From a bacterium BMS3Bbin10 (lineage in GTDB: Bacteria > Pseudomonadota > Alphaproteobacteria > Rhizobiales > Methyloligellaceae), in contig BDTT01000022.1 in assembly GCA_002897995.1 (NCBI GenBank), forward strand, positions 1 through 64,000: DNA of 64,000 bases, written 5' to 3'. How positions within the stretch are numbered: the first letter of the stretch is position 1; every line of letters begins with the position of its first letter. The position numbers and the translations under genes are program-made. Below, in pieces: positions 51,772 through 60,274 of this stretch. The notes under the pieces are model-generated. The model saw nothing but the letters and a program-made list of their open reading frames with translations. It made no database searches and was not told the origin of the DNA.

Positions 51772-52182
51772 ATGGAAGAAAATAAAATTACTGAGGGATT
51801 AGTGGAGCTTACAGCTGATATCGTTTCGGCATACGTAAGTAACAACGCGGTGGTTTCCGCTGATCTGCCCACGCTGATAAATGAAACATATGATGCCTTG
51901 AGTAAGGCAGCTGCAAAAGCATCTCAACCAATTACGGAAGAATTAAATCCGGCAGTGCCTATCAAGAAATCGGTTATGCCGGACTATATCGTCTGTTTGG
52001 AAGACGGTAAGAAATTCAAGTCCCTGAAGCGTCATCTTCGGACTCATTATGACCTAACTCCGGAAGAATACAGGGACAAATGGAGTTTGCCGCACGACTA
52101 TCCGATGGTTGCGCCAAACTACGCGGCCGCCCGTTCGGCGCTCGCCAAGAAGATGGGCCTGGGCCAGCGCCGGAAAGCCTGA
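51772..52182 (+). CDS. mucR: Ros/MucR-family zinc-finger transcriptional regulator
   Basis: 136-aa regulator with an N-terminal oligomerisation part ([20 protein letters not shown]) and a prokaryotic zinc finger. [19 protein letters not shown] places Cys75, Asp78, His88 and His92 as ligands, the Cys-Asp variant known from MucR/Ml proteins. [22 protein letters not shown] and the basic C-terminus follow. ATG 51772 is chosen because GGAG lies nine bases upstream. MucR proteins act as H-NS-like global regulators of surface polysaccharide, motility and cell cycle, so it is a candidate controller of the surface loci here. Confidence 0.93.
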   Translation: MEENKITEGLVELTADIVSAYVSNNAVVSADLPTLINETYDALSKAAAKASQPITEELNPAVPIKKSVMPDYIVCLEDGKKFKSLKRHLRTHYDLTPEEYRDKWSLPHDYPMVAPNYAAARSALAKKMGLGQRRKA

Positions 52183-52292
52183 ACCGGGCCAGGGCTTACT
52201 TACTGCTGCACCCGGCCTGAACGCTAACGCCAATGAACTTGCATGGGTCACGGCGCCGCCCCTTGTTTTCCTCTTCCCCTGTTTTTTGGGAA

Positions 52293-52661
52293 TTATGGCG
52301 CGGGCAGTCTTCTCTTGTCTTCAAGAGAAGCGACCTCTGCCTTTAGGGCTCTCGCCAGCGAAAGATGGCGTTCAAGGTCATATGACCAGTGGCCAGCCGA
52401 CCCCCGGCGTCTTTCCGCCCGCATGGCCTGACGCAGCTTCGCGATTATTCTGAGCGCGCCCTCGATGCTTTTGTCGTGAGCCTCGCGAGGCCAGAGCGCA
52501 ACCAGCCGGGGCAGATCACGCAAACGTCTATAATCCCCATCCGCAGGCCGGTTCCGGCCGCCGGTTTTTGCATCCCGCACTTTTTTATGGCGCAGGGGCG
52601 TTCCTGCGGGGACCGGAAGATGCCGGCCCTTCGACGCTGCATTTGGCGGTTCCGTTTTCAT
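52293..52661 (-). CDS. Conserved hypothetical protein
   Basis: 122-aa Arg-rich protein. The first 40 residues are unstructured; the rest is helical: RRLRDLPRLVALWPREA, then RIIAKLRQAMRAERRRG, then GHWSYDLERHLSLARALKAEV. The amphipathic pattern, and the placement divergent from the DnaA-C regulator, suggest a real gene. The ribosome-binding site for ATG 52661 is poor (AGGTG only 1-2 bases away), and a GTG at about 52580 is an alternative. No function can be given. Confidence 0.6.
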   Translation of the reverse strand: MKTEPPNAASKGRHLPVPAGTPLRHKKVRDAKTGGRNRPADGDYRRLRDLPRLVALWPREAHDKSIEGALRIIAKLRQAMRAERRRGSAGHWSYDLERHLSLARALKAEVASLEDKRRLPAP

Positions 52662-52873
52662 CACCTGGAATGATGGCGCATCTGGTGGTGCCGGGGATTA
52701 GTCTGGGCATTCAGGTCCGCTTCCCTGCATCAATTTCCCCCGCATTCTGAATCTTATCCCCGCTGCTCCCGCACCACGTAAGTTTTGACGAGAGAGGTAT
52801 TTATTCCTAACAAGCAATATGCGGGATTCTGGGTTGCCATCCAGTGCCCGCGGTTCGCGGAAGGAGCGGCAAT

Positions 52874-53266
52874 ATGCAGTGCATTGAAGTTGAGGAAACG
52901 AGTGGCGCTCGATACTTTTCCAAACATGCGTGCATCCCGCCATTGCCGACGGGGCTTTCCCGGCGCGTTGTAGAGCAGGCGGTAGCTATTGCTTTTCAGG
53001 TTCCACTGTACGAATTGCGCGCGCGAACAAGGCGCAAAGCCCGGGTTGCCTTTGCACGGCAGGTGGCCATGTATCTTGCGCATGTGGCCTGCGGGATGAC
53101 TCTTACAGAGGTCGGTACACTGTTTGGGCGCGACCGCACGACGGTAGCTTATGCCTGCCGTATCGTCGAGGATCGCCGTGACGATACTCTGTTTGATGCT
53201 TCCCTCGATCATCTCGAAACGGCGATTATCAGGCTAACCAGCGCGCTCAGGGTTCTGGAGTCCTGA
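52874..53266 (+). CDS. Stand-alone DnaA domain IV-like DNA-binding protein
   Basis: 130-aa protein made essentially of the C-terminal DNA-binding domain of DnaA. VEQAVAIAFQVPLYELRART and ARQVAMYLAHVACGMTLTEV form the basic loop and helix-turn-helix, and FGRDRTTVAYACRIVED (84-100) is the DnaA signature. It has no AAA+ domain. ATG 52874 has AAGGAG seven bases upstream. The DUF6456 gene starts 2 bp after its stop, so they are co-translated. It may bind DnaA boxes as a competitor or transcription factor; that is inference. Confidence 0.88.
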   Translation: MQCIEVEETSGARYFSKHACIPPLPTGLSRRVVEQAVAIAFQVPLYELRARTRRKARVAFARQVAMYLAHVACGMTLTEVGTLFGRDRTTVAYACRIVEDRRDDTLFDASLDHLETAIIRLTSALRVLES

Positions 53267-53268
53267 GC

Positions 53269-54159
53269 ATGGCGAGAATTGGAGAGGAACGTTCACGCCG
53301 TGTCACGGACCAGGAGTTGCGGCGTGAGGCCGCGCGTATTTTCCCGAAACTTGCAAATGACGCCGGCTTTATAGAACGGGTTTCAGATCCCGGCGGTATG
53401 CCCGAACCAGCCTTTGGAATCTTCACCCGGCGCAATCAGTACCGCCGGAAGGTGCAGGTGGTTTCCGAAGCGGTGGTAACGGAGCTCATGGCAAAGGGCC
53501 TGATGGCCGAGGCCAATGGAAGATATATGTTATCGGATGAAGGCCTGTTGTGGCTGCGGCGGCACCGTGCGGGAGCAGAGCCATTCCTCGAGCAGCATCA
53601 ATTGCGTCAATCCTCGCATCGTGACATTCGAGGCGTGCGGCGTCCGGTGATTGTCAATGATGGCGAGAGTCCCTTGGGCTGGTTGCGCAAACGCAAGGAC
53701 CGGGAGGGCACGCCAATGGTTGACAGCTCTCAATTCGAGGCCGGGGAGCGGCTGCGCATGGAGTTCGAACGCGCTCAGTTGTCGCCGAGTGTAACGTCAA
53801 ACTGGGAAGGCGCCGCGCCGTCCAGACGCATGCGCCGGGCGCCGCCAGCGGGCGCCGCCGCGTTGAGTGACGAAGCACTCTCATCGCGCCAGCGTGTGGT
53901 GCGGGCGCTTGAGGCCGTTGGTCCCGAGTTGTCGGGCGTCCTCATTGACGTGTGCTGTCATTTGGTGGGCCTGGCGGATACCGAAAAAAGCCGAGGCTGG
54001 CCCCAGCGTTCCGGCAAGGTCATTCTGAAGATCGCTCTCACACGTTTGGCCAGGCACTATGGCCTGGATGGCGCCGGGGAAACGGCGCGGTCTGCACGGA
54101 CCCGTATGCGCCATTGGGGAGCGGAAGATTTTCGTCCATCGCTGGCAAAGTGGCAGTGA
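53269..54159 (+). CDS. DUF6456 domain protein
   Basis: 296-aa protein. The C-terminal 140 residues (FEAGERLRMEFERAQLSPSV, LIDVCCHLVGLADTEKSRGW, SGKVILKIALTRLARHYGL) match DUF6456, found in alphaproteobacterial regulators and phage-like proteins. The N-terminal part has a possible winged-helix stretch (VTELMAKGLMAEANGRYML). It forms a two-gene unit with the DnaA-C protein. DNA-related function is likely but not shown. Confidence 0.8.
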   Translation: MARIGEERSRRVTDQELRREAARIFPKLANDAGFIERVSDPGGMPEPAFGIFTRRNQYRRKVQVVSEAVVTELMAKGLMAEANGRYMLSDEGLLWLRRHRAGAEPFLEQHQLRQSSHRDIRGVRRPVIVNDGESPLGWLRKRKDREGTPMVDSSQFEAGERLRMEFERAQLSPSVTSNWEGAAPSRRMRRAPPAGAAALSDEALSSRQRVVRALEAVGPELSGVLIDVCCHLVGLADTEKSRGWPQRSGKVILKIALTRLARHYGLDGAGETARSARTRMRHWGAEDFRPSLAKWQ

Positions 54160-54208
54160 GGCAGGGCTCCTGACCAAACAGAATGACGGCTATTTATGAG
54201 TTCATGAC

Positions 54209-54646
54209 CTAGGCAGGCAGCGCTTGTTGCAGCGTGGCTTTCGCATCGCTGCGTATCCGATTGACCATTGAGACGAACCCGTTGGAGCGCTGCGGTGTCA
54301 GATGTTCACCCAGACCCAGCTCCTGAAATACTGCCCGGGCATCGGTGGCCAGTATTTCAGAGGCGGTTTTGCCGGAATAGATTGCAAACAGGATGGCAAT
54401 GAGGCCGCGTACAATATGTGCATCACTGTCACCGGTAAAACTGAGCCGGGGACCATCGCCCGCGCCGCAGGTTTCCGTCCTGGTGGCGAGCCAAACCTGG
54501 CTGACGCAGCCTTGAACCTTGTTTTCGCTGGTCCGCGCGTCCTCGCTCAAGGGTTCAAGGGTCCGCCCCAGCTCGATAATATAGCCGTAGCGGTCCTCCC
54601 AATCATCAAGGAGTTCGAAGTCGGATCGTATGTCTTCAAGTTTCAT
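54209..54646 (-). CDS. sufE: SufE cysteine-desulfurase partner
   Basis: 145-aa SufE-fold protein that accepts sulfur from SufS for Fe-S cluster building. The acceptor Cys47 is in NKVQGCVSQVWL; DWEDRYGYIIELGRTL and HIVRGLIAILFAIYSG are typical. ATG 54646 is used; the frame extends 41 codons upstream without support. Single gene, away from a suf operon. Confidence 0.93.
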   Translation of the reverse strand: MKLEDIRSDFELLDDWEDRYGYIIELGRTLEPLSEDARTSENKVQGCVSQVWLATRTETCGAGDGPRLSFTGDSDAHIVRGLIAILFAIYSGKTASEILATDARAVFQELGLGEHLTPQRSNGFVSMVNRIRSDAKATLQQALPA

Positions 54647-54997
54647 GATGTTCAATTTCCTGATCAGGCGTATCCCTAGCCGATCGGGCATGTTCTGAAA
54701 ACCCAGATGCTTAGAATGCATAATATCATGGGATGCGTACGCGGCGGCCGCAAAAAAATGGGCACGCACCTTGGACGGGGAAAGGGCAGGGGATTTCCGT
54801 CCGCGGTGCGTGCCAGGCAGGTAGGGCTGCCGGTAAACTGGTTCTCTTTAGATGCCAGCTCTGCCGTGTGCGCAGAGCGCGGCGATCCGTAAATCATTCC
54901 CCTTTGACGGCGACTTGGTTCCTGGTCGCGCGCCCGATAGTTAAAATTTCCGGCCTTGCGGGCCCAATCAGCAACTCTCGCGCCCGCCGGACCTCAA
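54647..54997. other. Non-coding stretch upstream of sufE
   Basis: About 350 bp without a supported gene. It holds the sufE promoter and the 3' end of the DUF5330 transcript. No strong terminator or promoter consensus was recognised. Confidence 0.4.
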
Positions 54998-55369
54998 CTA
55001 AACTCCAGACCCGTCGGAAGGCACGGACCATGACGGCCGCATGTCATCCGCGGTGAGCGTGCTTTTCGTCTCTCTGCGGAAGAAAGAGGGGCGGCGGTCG
55101 CTACGGTCGGATGCAGCAACATATGCATCGTCACCGGTCTTCTCCTGGAAGAATTCGACCAGCATTTTCGCGCCGAACTGAGCTTTCTTGCTGAATGTGT
55201 TGGCCGCGCTCTTTGAAGCCTCGCATACATCAGGATTGCGAGTGCAGAAGGTGCGCAGGTCTTTTATTGCGGTTTCTGCATTGCCATACACAACACGCTG
55301 GTCTTGCTCGTCAGTCGGCAGAAGCAGAATAAGAAGACTGAGCCAAAAGGCTGTTCTAATCAAAAACAT
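54998..55369 (-). CDS. DUF5330 protein
   Basis: 123-aa protein with an N-terminal hydrophobic segment (MFLIRTAFWLSLLILLLP) acting as signal or anchor, followed by two Cys residues in TFCTRNPDVCEASKSAANTF, the DUF5330 core. The second half is Arg/Ser-rich and probably disordered. ATG 55369 has GGAAAGGG upstream. The family is alphaproteobacterial and uncharacterised. It is divergent from the histidine kinase across an AT-rich spacer. Confidence 0.78.
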   Translation of the reverse strand: MFLIRTAFWLSLLILLLPTDEQDQRVVYGNAETAIKDLRTFCTRNPDVCEASKSAANTFSKKAQFGAKMLVEFFQEKTGDDAYVAASDRSDRRPSFFRRETKSTLTADDMRPSWSVPSDGSGV

Positions 55370-55430
55370 TGGGTTGCCCTTTCCAAAAACAAGTTCGTAT
55401 CCCTCGAACGATGGGCAAACCATAGCAATT

Positions 55431-55560
55431 ACGAAATAATAAACCCGAAAAAAAATATGTAATAGTTGCTCTTAATTTGAAATAAATAAGTTTTGCTTTT
55501 GAGATAAAATTTAATATTTAAAATTTAAATCAAATATAAGACTAAATTAATTTAAATAAG
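55431..55560. other. Strongly AT-rich intergenic segment
   Basis: Within a GC-rich genome this 130-bp stretch is nearly all A and T; positions 55501-55560 contain only 6 G/C in 60. It lies in the 507-bp gap between DUF5330 and the histidine kinase. Such sequence can be a MucR/H-NS-like binding region or an easily melted promoter zone. The rest of the gap shows no gene. Confidence 0.7.
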
Positions 55561-55876
55561 CGGCCAATTTGACTAAAATGTTAGGCAATCCTCAAATCTG
55601 GCATCACCTTCAAAAATGGTGATTCCCTGCGTTTTCCCTCCAGCTGAGTCGCGTCGAGGCAAGTATCCAGATGGGAAATTGCATTATCCGAATTTCTTGT
55701 CAGGCGCCAAACACGTCCAGACGGCGCCGAAAGTCCCTGGCTGACAGAGTTCCGGCCGGGCTGCCCTGGTAGCAGTTCGTTAACCATAGCGAAACAATCG
55801 GTGTTTCAAGCCGTGATTATTCTTCTTTCAGGCGGCTGGAACAGGTTCGGGCACGGCTCCCTTCAGCTTTCCTTAA

Positions 55877-57781
55877 ATGACCGGGAACATACTTTCCCGA
55901 CAAGTTGCAGGGGCGGTGCCGTCGTATGGCGCCGAGGGAAAGTTGATTTCAATACGCAAAATCCGTGGTGTTAGCGCTTACTTCCGCTCCCTGGTGCATG
56001 ATTCAGTGGGTGACAACGCATTGGCGGTCGCGCGTCACCAGTCATTTATTGCATCGCATTTGATCGGCGGTTTTCTCGCCCTGGCCGTATTCCCCGTGTA
56101 TTTGGCGGTTATGGGGCAACCGACACTCCTCACCGGCGTAGCCTTCGCCTGGTTGATGTCACCCATATTGATTGCCGTTTTTCTTTCCAGAACCGGAAGT
56201 TTGGGACTTGCCCACCTGATTTCCGCAATAAACCTCACTGGTTTGGTGACCTTTGCGGCGGGGATTACCGGTGGAGCTTCGTCATTCCTTATTGCCTGGA
56301 TGGTGGTTGTGCCGCTTGAAGCAGCGCTTTCGGCGGATCGCCGCGTTGTTCTTGCCGCCATCGGCGTGGCCGGCATCGCATTGCTCGCCCTGGTCACCGC
56401 TGAAGCGATGAATGTCCTTCCCGTCGCCCGAACATTCTCCCAGGAACCGGCAATACTTGCGCTTCTGGGCTCCATGTCGGCGCTGGTCTATGCGGGAGGT
56501 CTCGCTATTTCCGTGCAGGGCGTCTACGACCGGTCCGAGCAGGAAATCCGCCGCGGAGAGCAGCGCTACCGGCTGCTGGCGGAGAATGCGACCGATATGA
56601 TTACCCGGCACAATGCCAAGGGGCAGGTGCTGTTCGCTTCGATTGCTTCTGAACAAATTCTGGGAGAACCCGCCTCGGCGCTTACCGGTAGCGGTCTGTT
56701 CGAGCGTATTCATGTAGCTGACAGGCCAGCTTACCTCACCGCGTTTGGCCGCTGTCTGGACCTCAATGCTCCGGTATCGGTCGAGTTCCGGATTAAGAAG
56801 CGAAAGGCGCTGATCGGACCGGATGGTGAAAGCGAAGATGGATATTGCTGGGCTGAGATGAGATGCCGGCCTGTATCGCACGATGATGGTGAGGCTTCAA
56901 ACGCCGGCAGTATTCCTGAGGAAATTGTTGCCGTCACCCGGGACATTGCCGCGCGCAAGGCGCAGGAAGACCAAATTCTCAAGGCGCGCGACCTGGCTGA
57001 ATCGGCGAACAAGGCCAAGACGCAGTTCCTGGCGAATATGAGCCATGAATTGCGCACGCCGCTCAATGCGATTATCGGCTTTTCCGAGATCCTGAACCGT
57101 GAGCTCTATGGCCGGATCGGCGAGGAACGGTATCGCGAATATGCGCATCTCATTCATGACAGTGGCGAGCATCTGTTGAGCGTGGTCAACGAAATCCTGG
57201 ATATGTCCAAGATCGAGGCCGGTAAATTCGATATCGTTGCCGAACCGTTCAAGGTTGCAAGTCTGGTGAATTCCTGCTGCGAAATCATGCGCTATCAGAG
57301 CGGGAAAAAATCCATCGAATTGCAGATGGAAATGGAAGACCAGTTGCCCGAACTTGTCGCCGACAAGCGGGCTTGCAAACAGATTTTACTCAATCTGCTG
57401 GCCAACGCCGTCAAATTCACCGAGGAGGGCGGGTGTGTGGAAGTGACCGCGCGCCGCGTGGATGGCAATATCGAGATTGCCGTGACCGATAACGGTATCG
57501 GCATTTCCGAACAGGACATTCCCAAGCTGGGGAACCCGTTTGTCCAGGCTGAAAGCTCCTATGACCGAAGTTATGAAGGTGCCGGGCTTGGCCTGTCTGT
57601 CGTCAAGGGCCTGGTGCGGCTTCACGGTGGAACGCTGGATATAGAAAGTGTGCTTGGAGAAGGCACGAAGGTGAGTATCCTCTTGCCGATCGAAGGCAAT
57701 ACGCAGGCGGAAGACGATGCAGGTGAAGTGTGCAGCGGAGATGACGCACAGCAGCCAGCACCACTCGCAGTTGTCGCCTGA
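55877..57781 (+). CDS. PleC/DivJ-like sensor histidine kinase
   Basis: 634-aa membrane kinase. Helices lie at about 56-215 (FIASHLIGGFLALAVFPVYL and others). A PAS domain spans about 228-360 (RYRLLAENATDMITRHNAKG). HisKA has His390 in FLANMSHELRTPLNAIIGFSEI, followed by ELYGRIGEERYREYAHLIHDSGEH, the pattern of the DivJ/PleC/PdhS group. The ATPase domain has NAVKFTEEGG, VTDNGIGISEQD and GAGLGLSVVKGL. Kinases of this group feed the DivK/PleD cell-cycle pathway. It precedes a peptidoglycan-binding-domain protein and DUF1491. Exact orthology is not settled. Confidence 0.88.
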   Translation: MTGNILSRQVAGAVPSYGAEGKLISIRKIRGVSAYFRSLVHDSVGDNALAVARHQSFIASHLIGGFLALAVFPVYLAVMGQPTLLTGVAFAWLMSPILIAVFLSRTGSLGLAHLISAINLTGLVTFAAGITGGASSFLIAWMVVVPLEAALSADRRVVLAAIGVAGIALLALVTAEAMNVLPVARTFSQEPAILALLGSMSALVYAGGLAISVQGVYDRSEQEIRRGEQRYRLLAENATDMITRHNAKGQVLFASIASEQILGEPASALTGSGLFERIHVADRPAYLTAFGRCLDLNAPVSVEFRIKKRKALIGPDGESEDGYCWAEMRCRPVSHDDGEASNAGSIPEEIVAVTRDIAARKAQEDQILKARDLAESANKAKTQFLANMSHELRTPLNAIIGFSEILNRELYGRIGEERYREYAHLIHDSGEHLLSVVNEILDMSKIEAGKFDIVAEPFKVASLVNSCCEIMRYQSGKKSIELQMEMEDQLPELVADKRACKQILLNLLANAVKFTEEGGCVEVTARRVDGNIEIAVTDNGIGISEQDIPKLGNPFVQAESSYDRSYEGAGLGLSVVKGLVRLHGGTLDIESVLGEGTKVSILLPIEGNTQAEDDAGEVCSGDDAQQPAPLAVVA

Positions 57782-57917
57782 GGCAGACCTTCGTATCAGT
57801 TGCGGGCGGTACAAGCCGGCGCTGTTTAGCAATCCTTCACGTTGCCTTTTCATACTAAGCCTCTGTCTCTCCGCTTGAGAGGGCGTTCCGGTCAGGGGTC
57901 GGTGTAGCGTAGGGGTC

Positions 57918-58580
57918 ATGGCAACACTGCAAGCAAGGGTTATGCTGTTTGCGTTCGTCGGATTGGCGGCGGCCATTACCTATAATGCGATTTTTCTCCA
58001 GACGGGGCGGCATCCCGCACCCATTTCGATCGATGCCGAAGACTCCGGCACGCATTCGGCAATAAAGAATCGCAAGAAAAGCGTTACCACCAGAACGCTG
58101 CCTCAGGTTGGCAAAAGGGCAGCCTTGTTGCCCCGGTCGCAGACCATTTTGGCAATCCAGCGCAAATTGAAAGAAGACGGGTATGAGCCCGGACCGGTGG
58201 ATGGTGTCTTCGGCCATATGACCAGAGCGGCCATTATGGCTTACCAGCATGATCAAGGGCTTCCTGTCACCGGTGAAGGGTCGTCCCAACTGTTGAAGAC
58301 CATGATTTTCGGGACTACTGCGGGAGCGTCCGGTCAGGGTGCTTCCTCGCCGGTTTCAAAAGAGACAAAGGCGCTTGTGAGAGCGGTGCAAAAGTCGTTG
58401 ACCAAACTTGGTTACAAGCCGGGTCCCGCCGATGGTGTTTGGGGTGCGGCCACGCGCAAGGCGATCGAGCGTTTCGAGCGCGACCGCAAGCTGGATGTCA
58501 AAGGGCGCATCTCCGGCCGGCTCATGAAGGAATTGGTGCGGGCTACCGGCAGCAGTCTTGCTATTGTCATTTCGGGTTAA
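57918..58580 (+). CDS. Membrane-anchored double peptidoglycan-binding protein
   Basis: 220-aa protein with one N-terminal helix (QARVMLFAFVGLAAAITYNAI) and two PG_binding_1 domains: about 76-125 (TILAIQRKLKEDGYEPGPVD, FGHMTRAAIMAYQHDQG) and about 150-205 (LVRAVQKSLTKLGYKPGPAD, WGAATRKAIERFERDRK). A GGGG ribosome-binding site lies before ATG 57918. It probably faces the periplasm and touches the cell wall. It lies between the histidine kinase and DUF1491 on the same strand. Confidence 0.88.
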   Translation: MATLQARVMLFAFVGLAAAITYNAIFLQTGRHPAPISIDAEDSGTHSAIKNRKKSVTTRTLPQVGKRAALLPRSQTILAIQRKLKEDGYEPGPVDGVFGHMTRAAIMAYQHDQGLPVTGEGSSQLLKTMIFGTTAGASGQGASSPVSKETKALVRAVQKSLTKLGYKPGPADGVWGAATRKAIERFERDRKLDVKGRISGRLMKELVRATGSSLAIVISG

Positions 58581-58635
58581 TTGGTACAAACAGCGCAATA
58601 GTATCCAACCTCGTCTACCTGAAATTCCGCTATCC

Positions 58636-58983
58636 ATGCGCATCAAGGCTGAAATCTGGGCCATGGCCTATATTCGCCGTTGTTCAAGCAACGGCGCGCC
58701 TGCGGTAATTGCCCGCCGGGGGCAAAGCGATGGCGGCGCCATCTTCATCAAGATCAATACGCTTGACGGCGATGTGGCCCTCTACGGGCCGGCGCCCGCC
58801 GGGTTGGATGCCAGCAGCGAAAACCGGTTGTGGATACTGTGCCTGGGAGAGGGCCCGGTCGCCGAGGCCGATGCCGACAGCTATCTCCTGCGGCAAGCTG
58901 AATTTGATCCCGACATTTGGATCATTGAGGTCGAAGACCGTGAACGGCGCCACTTCCTGGGCGACAGCGTTTCTGAGTGCTAA
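58636..58983 (+). CDS. DUF1491 protein
   Basis: 115-aa cytoplasmic protein of an alphaproteobacterial family. It shows MRIKAEIWAMAYIRRC, VIARRGQSDGGAIFIKINTL and FDPDIWIIEVEDRERRHFLG, all typical of DUF1491. ATG 58636 (MRIKAEIW) is the family start; the frame upstream is not conserved-looking. The stop codon lies inside the stem of a terminator. Function unknown. Confidence 0.88.
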   Translation: MRIKAEIWAMAYIRRCSSNGAPAVIARRGQSDGGAIFIKINTLDGDVALYGPAPAGLDASSENRLWILCLGEGPVAEADADSYLLRQAEFDPDIWIIEVEDRERRHFLGDSVSEC

Positions 58984-59026
58984 CGCACGAACTGTTCGAA
59001 ACTAAAACAGCCGTTAGCAGTTTTTT
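58978..59026 (+). terminator. Terminator overlapping the DUF1491 stop codon
   Basis: TGCTAACG (58978-58985) pairs with CGTTAGCA (59012-59019), followed by G and six T (59021-59026). A smaller CTGTT/AACAG stem lies in the loop. The TAA stop (58981-58983) is within the left arm. Confidence 0.8.
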
Positions 59027-59135
59027 AACCATAACTGGGGCCTAATTGAGTCAAGTTCGCCAGCAAGCGGCGAAGGTTCATTGCTTCAGAAATGGAGAAT
59101 CCGGGCCGTCACCAGAAAGGCTAGAGGGCAAGAAA

Positions 59136-59345
59136 ATGGCCACAATCGTGGAATTTCGCCAACCCGAGACTCAAAGGAAGGGATCGGACGCCTCGTCGGC
59201 AACCGTGAAACATCCCAGAGGCCGTTCCGCCGAGATCATCATATTTCCCGGCGTGAGGATAGAGCGTCCCGCGGGGTCCGCGGTGGATGGCGCCGCGCCG
59301 AAACCGAAAAAACGTGCAAAACGAGCCGTTCGCAGGAAGCAGTAA
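59136..59345 (+). CDS. Small conserved-looking basic protein
   Basis: 69-aa protein starting MATIVEFRQPETQ, with AEIIIFPGVRIER in the centre and a strongly basic end (KPKKRAKRAVRRKQ). GAGGG lies before ATG 59136. Short proteins with the MATIVEFR start are seen in Hyphomicrobiales, but no function is known. It is preceded by a terminator and followed by a lipoprotein gene. Confidence 0.65.
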   Translation: MATIVEFRQPETQRKGSDASSATVKHPRGRSAEIIIFPGVRIERPAGSAVDGAAPKPKKRAKRAVRRKQ

Positions 59346-59376
59346 CGCGCTTAATTCGCCTGAATGAGTTTTTGTT

Positions 59377-60267
59377 ATGAGTCGAGTGGTTGTGTTTTTG
59401 GTGCAAAGAAAATCCGGTGACCGTCTGAAGCCTCGCGCCACGCGGCCCGACAGGGCCCGTCATCAGGCCCTTCCCAAACAAATCGCCAGATATATTTTTG
59501 TTTTACTCTTGCTGCCTCTTGTCCTGAGCGCGTGTGCGATAGAAGGTGACTTCGGCAGACCGCAACCAACCATTTTTGACCGCGTCGCGGATGAATTTCT
59601 GTCCAGCAAAACCACACTTCTCGGCAGCCGTGGCGGATCAGGCGTAACCGATGACGAGATGGCCATGCGCGAAGCCGGGTATCGGCTTTCAAGCCCTCTG
59701 AACCCATCACCGCAAGGCGCAGCCGGGCCGTATGGCGGTTCGGGATATGGCGGCTATGGCGCACGGCCCGGCTCCGGTCCGGTCGGCCATCCGCTGGCGG
59801 CGATAGAAGGTGAGCTGAAAAGAGATCATCAGATGTTGACCCAGTTCGGGATTGCGTCGCGGCGGGTCCTTGTCACCGACAGCCGGCGGATGCAGGCGGT
59901 TTATGAAAACGATCCCAATCTGCTGGTAGAAGACAAGCGTTCCTCACGTGACCGCATGAGAGAGAATTTCAGCTTCATAGAGTCCACGTTCGAGGACTTC
60001 GGCAGAAGGCTGAAGGCGTATTATTATGCAATCGATGAAGTCCGTACCAATGCGCCGGACGCGTTTACGGTTGAGCTTGAAGGATCGCTCAGTCATTTGC
60101 GTGATCGTTCCGCATCGCTCGAATATGAGCTGACCCGTTATTTCGGAGTGGCGGTTGCGCGCGGTGAATATCAGCCACCGCGATTTGCTTCCAGAGAGCG
60201 GCCACGCTATGGACCACCGGTTCCCTATCGGCGATCAGATCAGCCGGTGCCCTATTCGTTCAAATAA
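59377..60267 (+). CDS. Putative lipoprotein of unknown function
   Basis: 296-aa protein. A hydrophobic stretch (YIFVLLLLPLVLSAC) ends in a lipobox with Cys53; the 38-residue basic stretch before it is unusually long for a lipoprotein signal. The mature part has a Gly/Tyr/Pro-rich linker (about 110-130, GGSGYGGYGARPGSG) and a helical, charged region (EGELKRDHQMLTQFGIASRR to LEYELTRYFG) that looks like a coiled coil. The C-terminus is Pro/Arg/Tyr-rich. No family recognised. It converges on the DUF1254 gene 7 bp away. Confidence 0.75.
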   Translation: MSRVVVFLVQRKSGDRLKPRATRPDRARHQALPKQIARYIFVLLLLPLVLSACAIEGDFGRPQPTIFDRVADEFLSSKTTLLGSRGGSGVTDDEMAMREAGYRLSSPLNPSPQGAAGPYGGSGYGGYGARPGSGPVGHPLAAIEGELKRDHQMLTQFGIASRRVLVTDSRRMQAVYENDPNLLVEDKRSSRDRMRENFSFIESTFEDFGRRLKAYYYAIDEVRTNAPDAFTVELEGSLSHLRDRSASLEYELTRYFGVAVARGEYQPPRFASRERPRYGPPVPYRRSDQPVPYSFK

Positions 60268-60274
60268 AAGTCCA

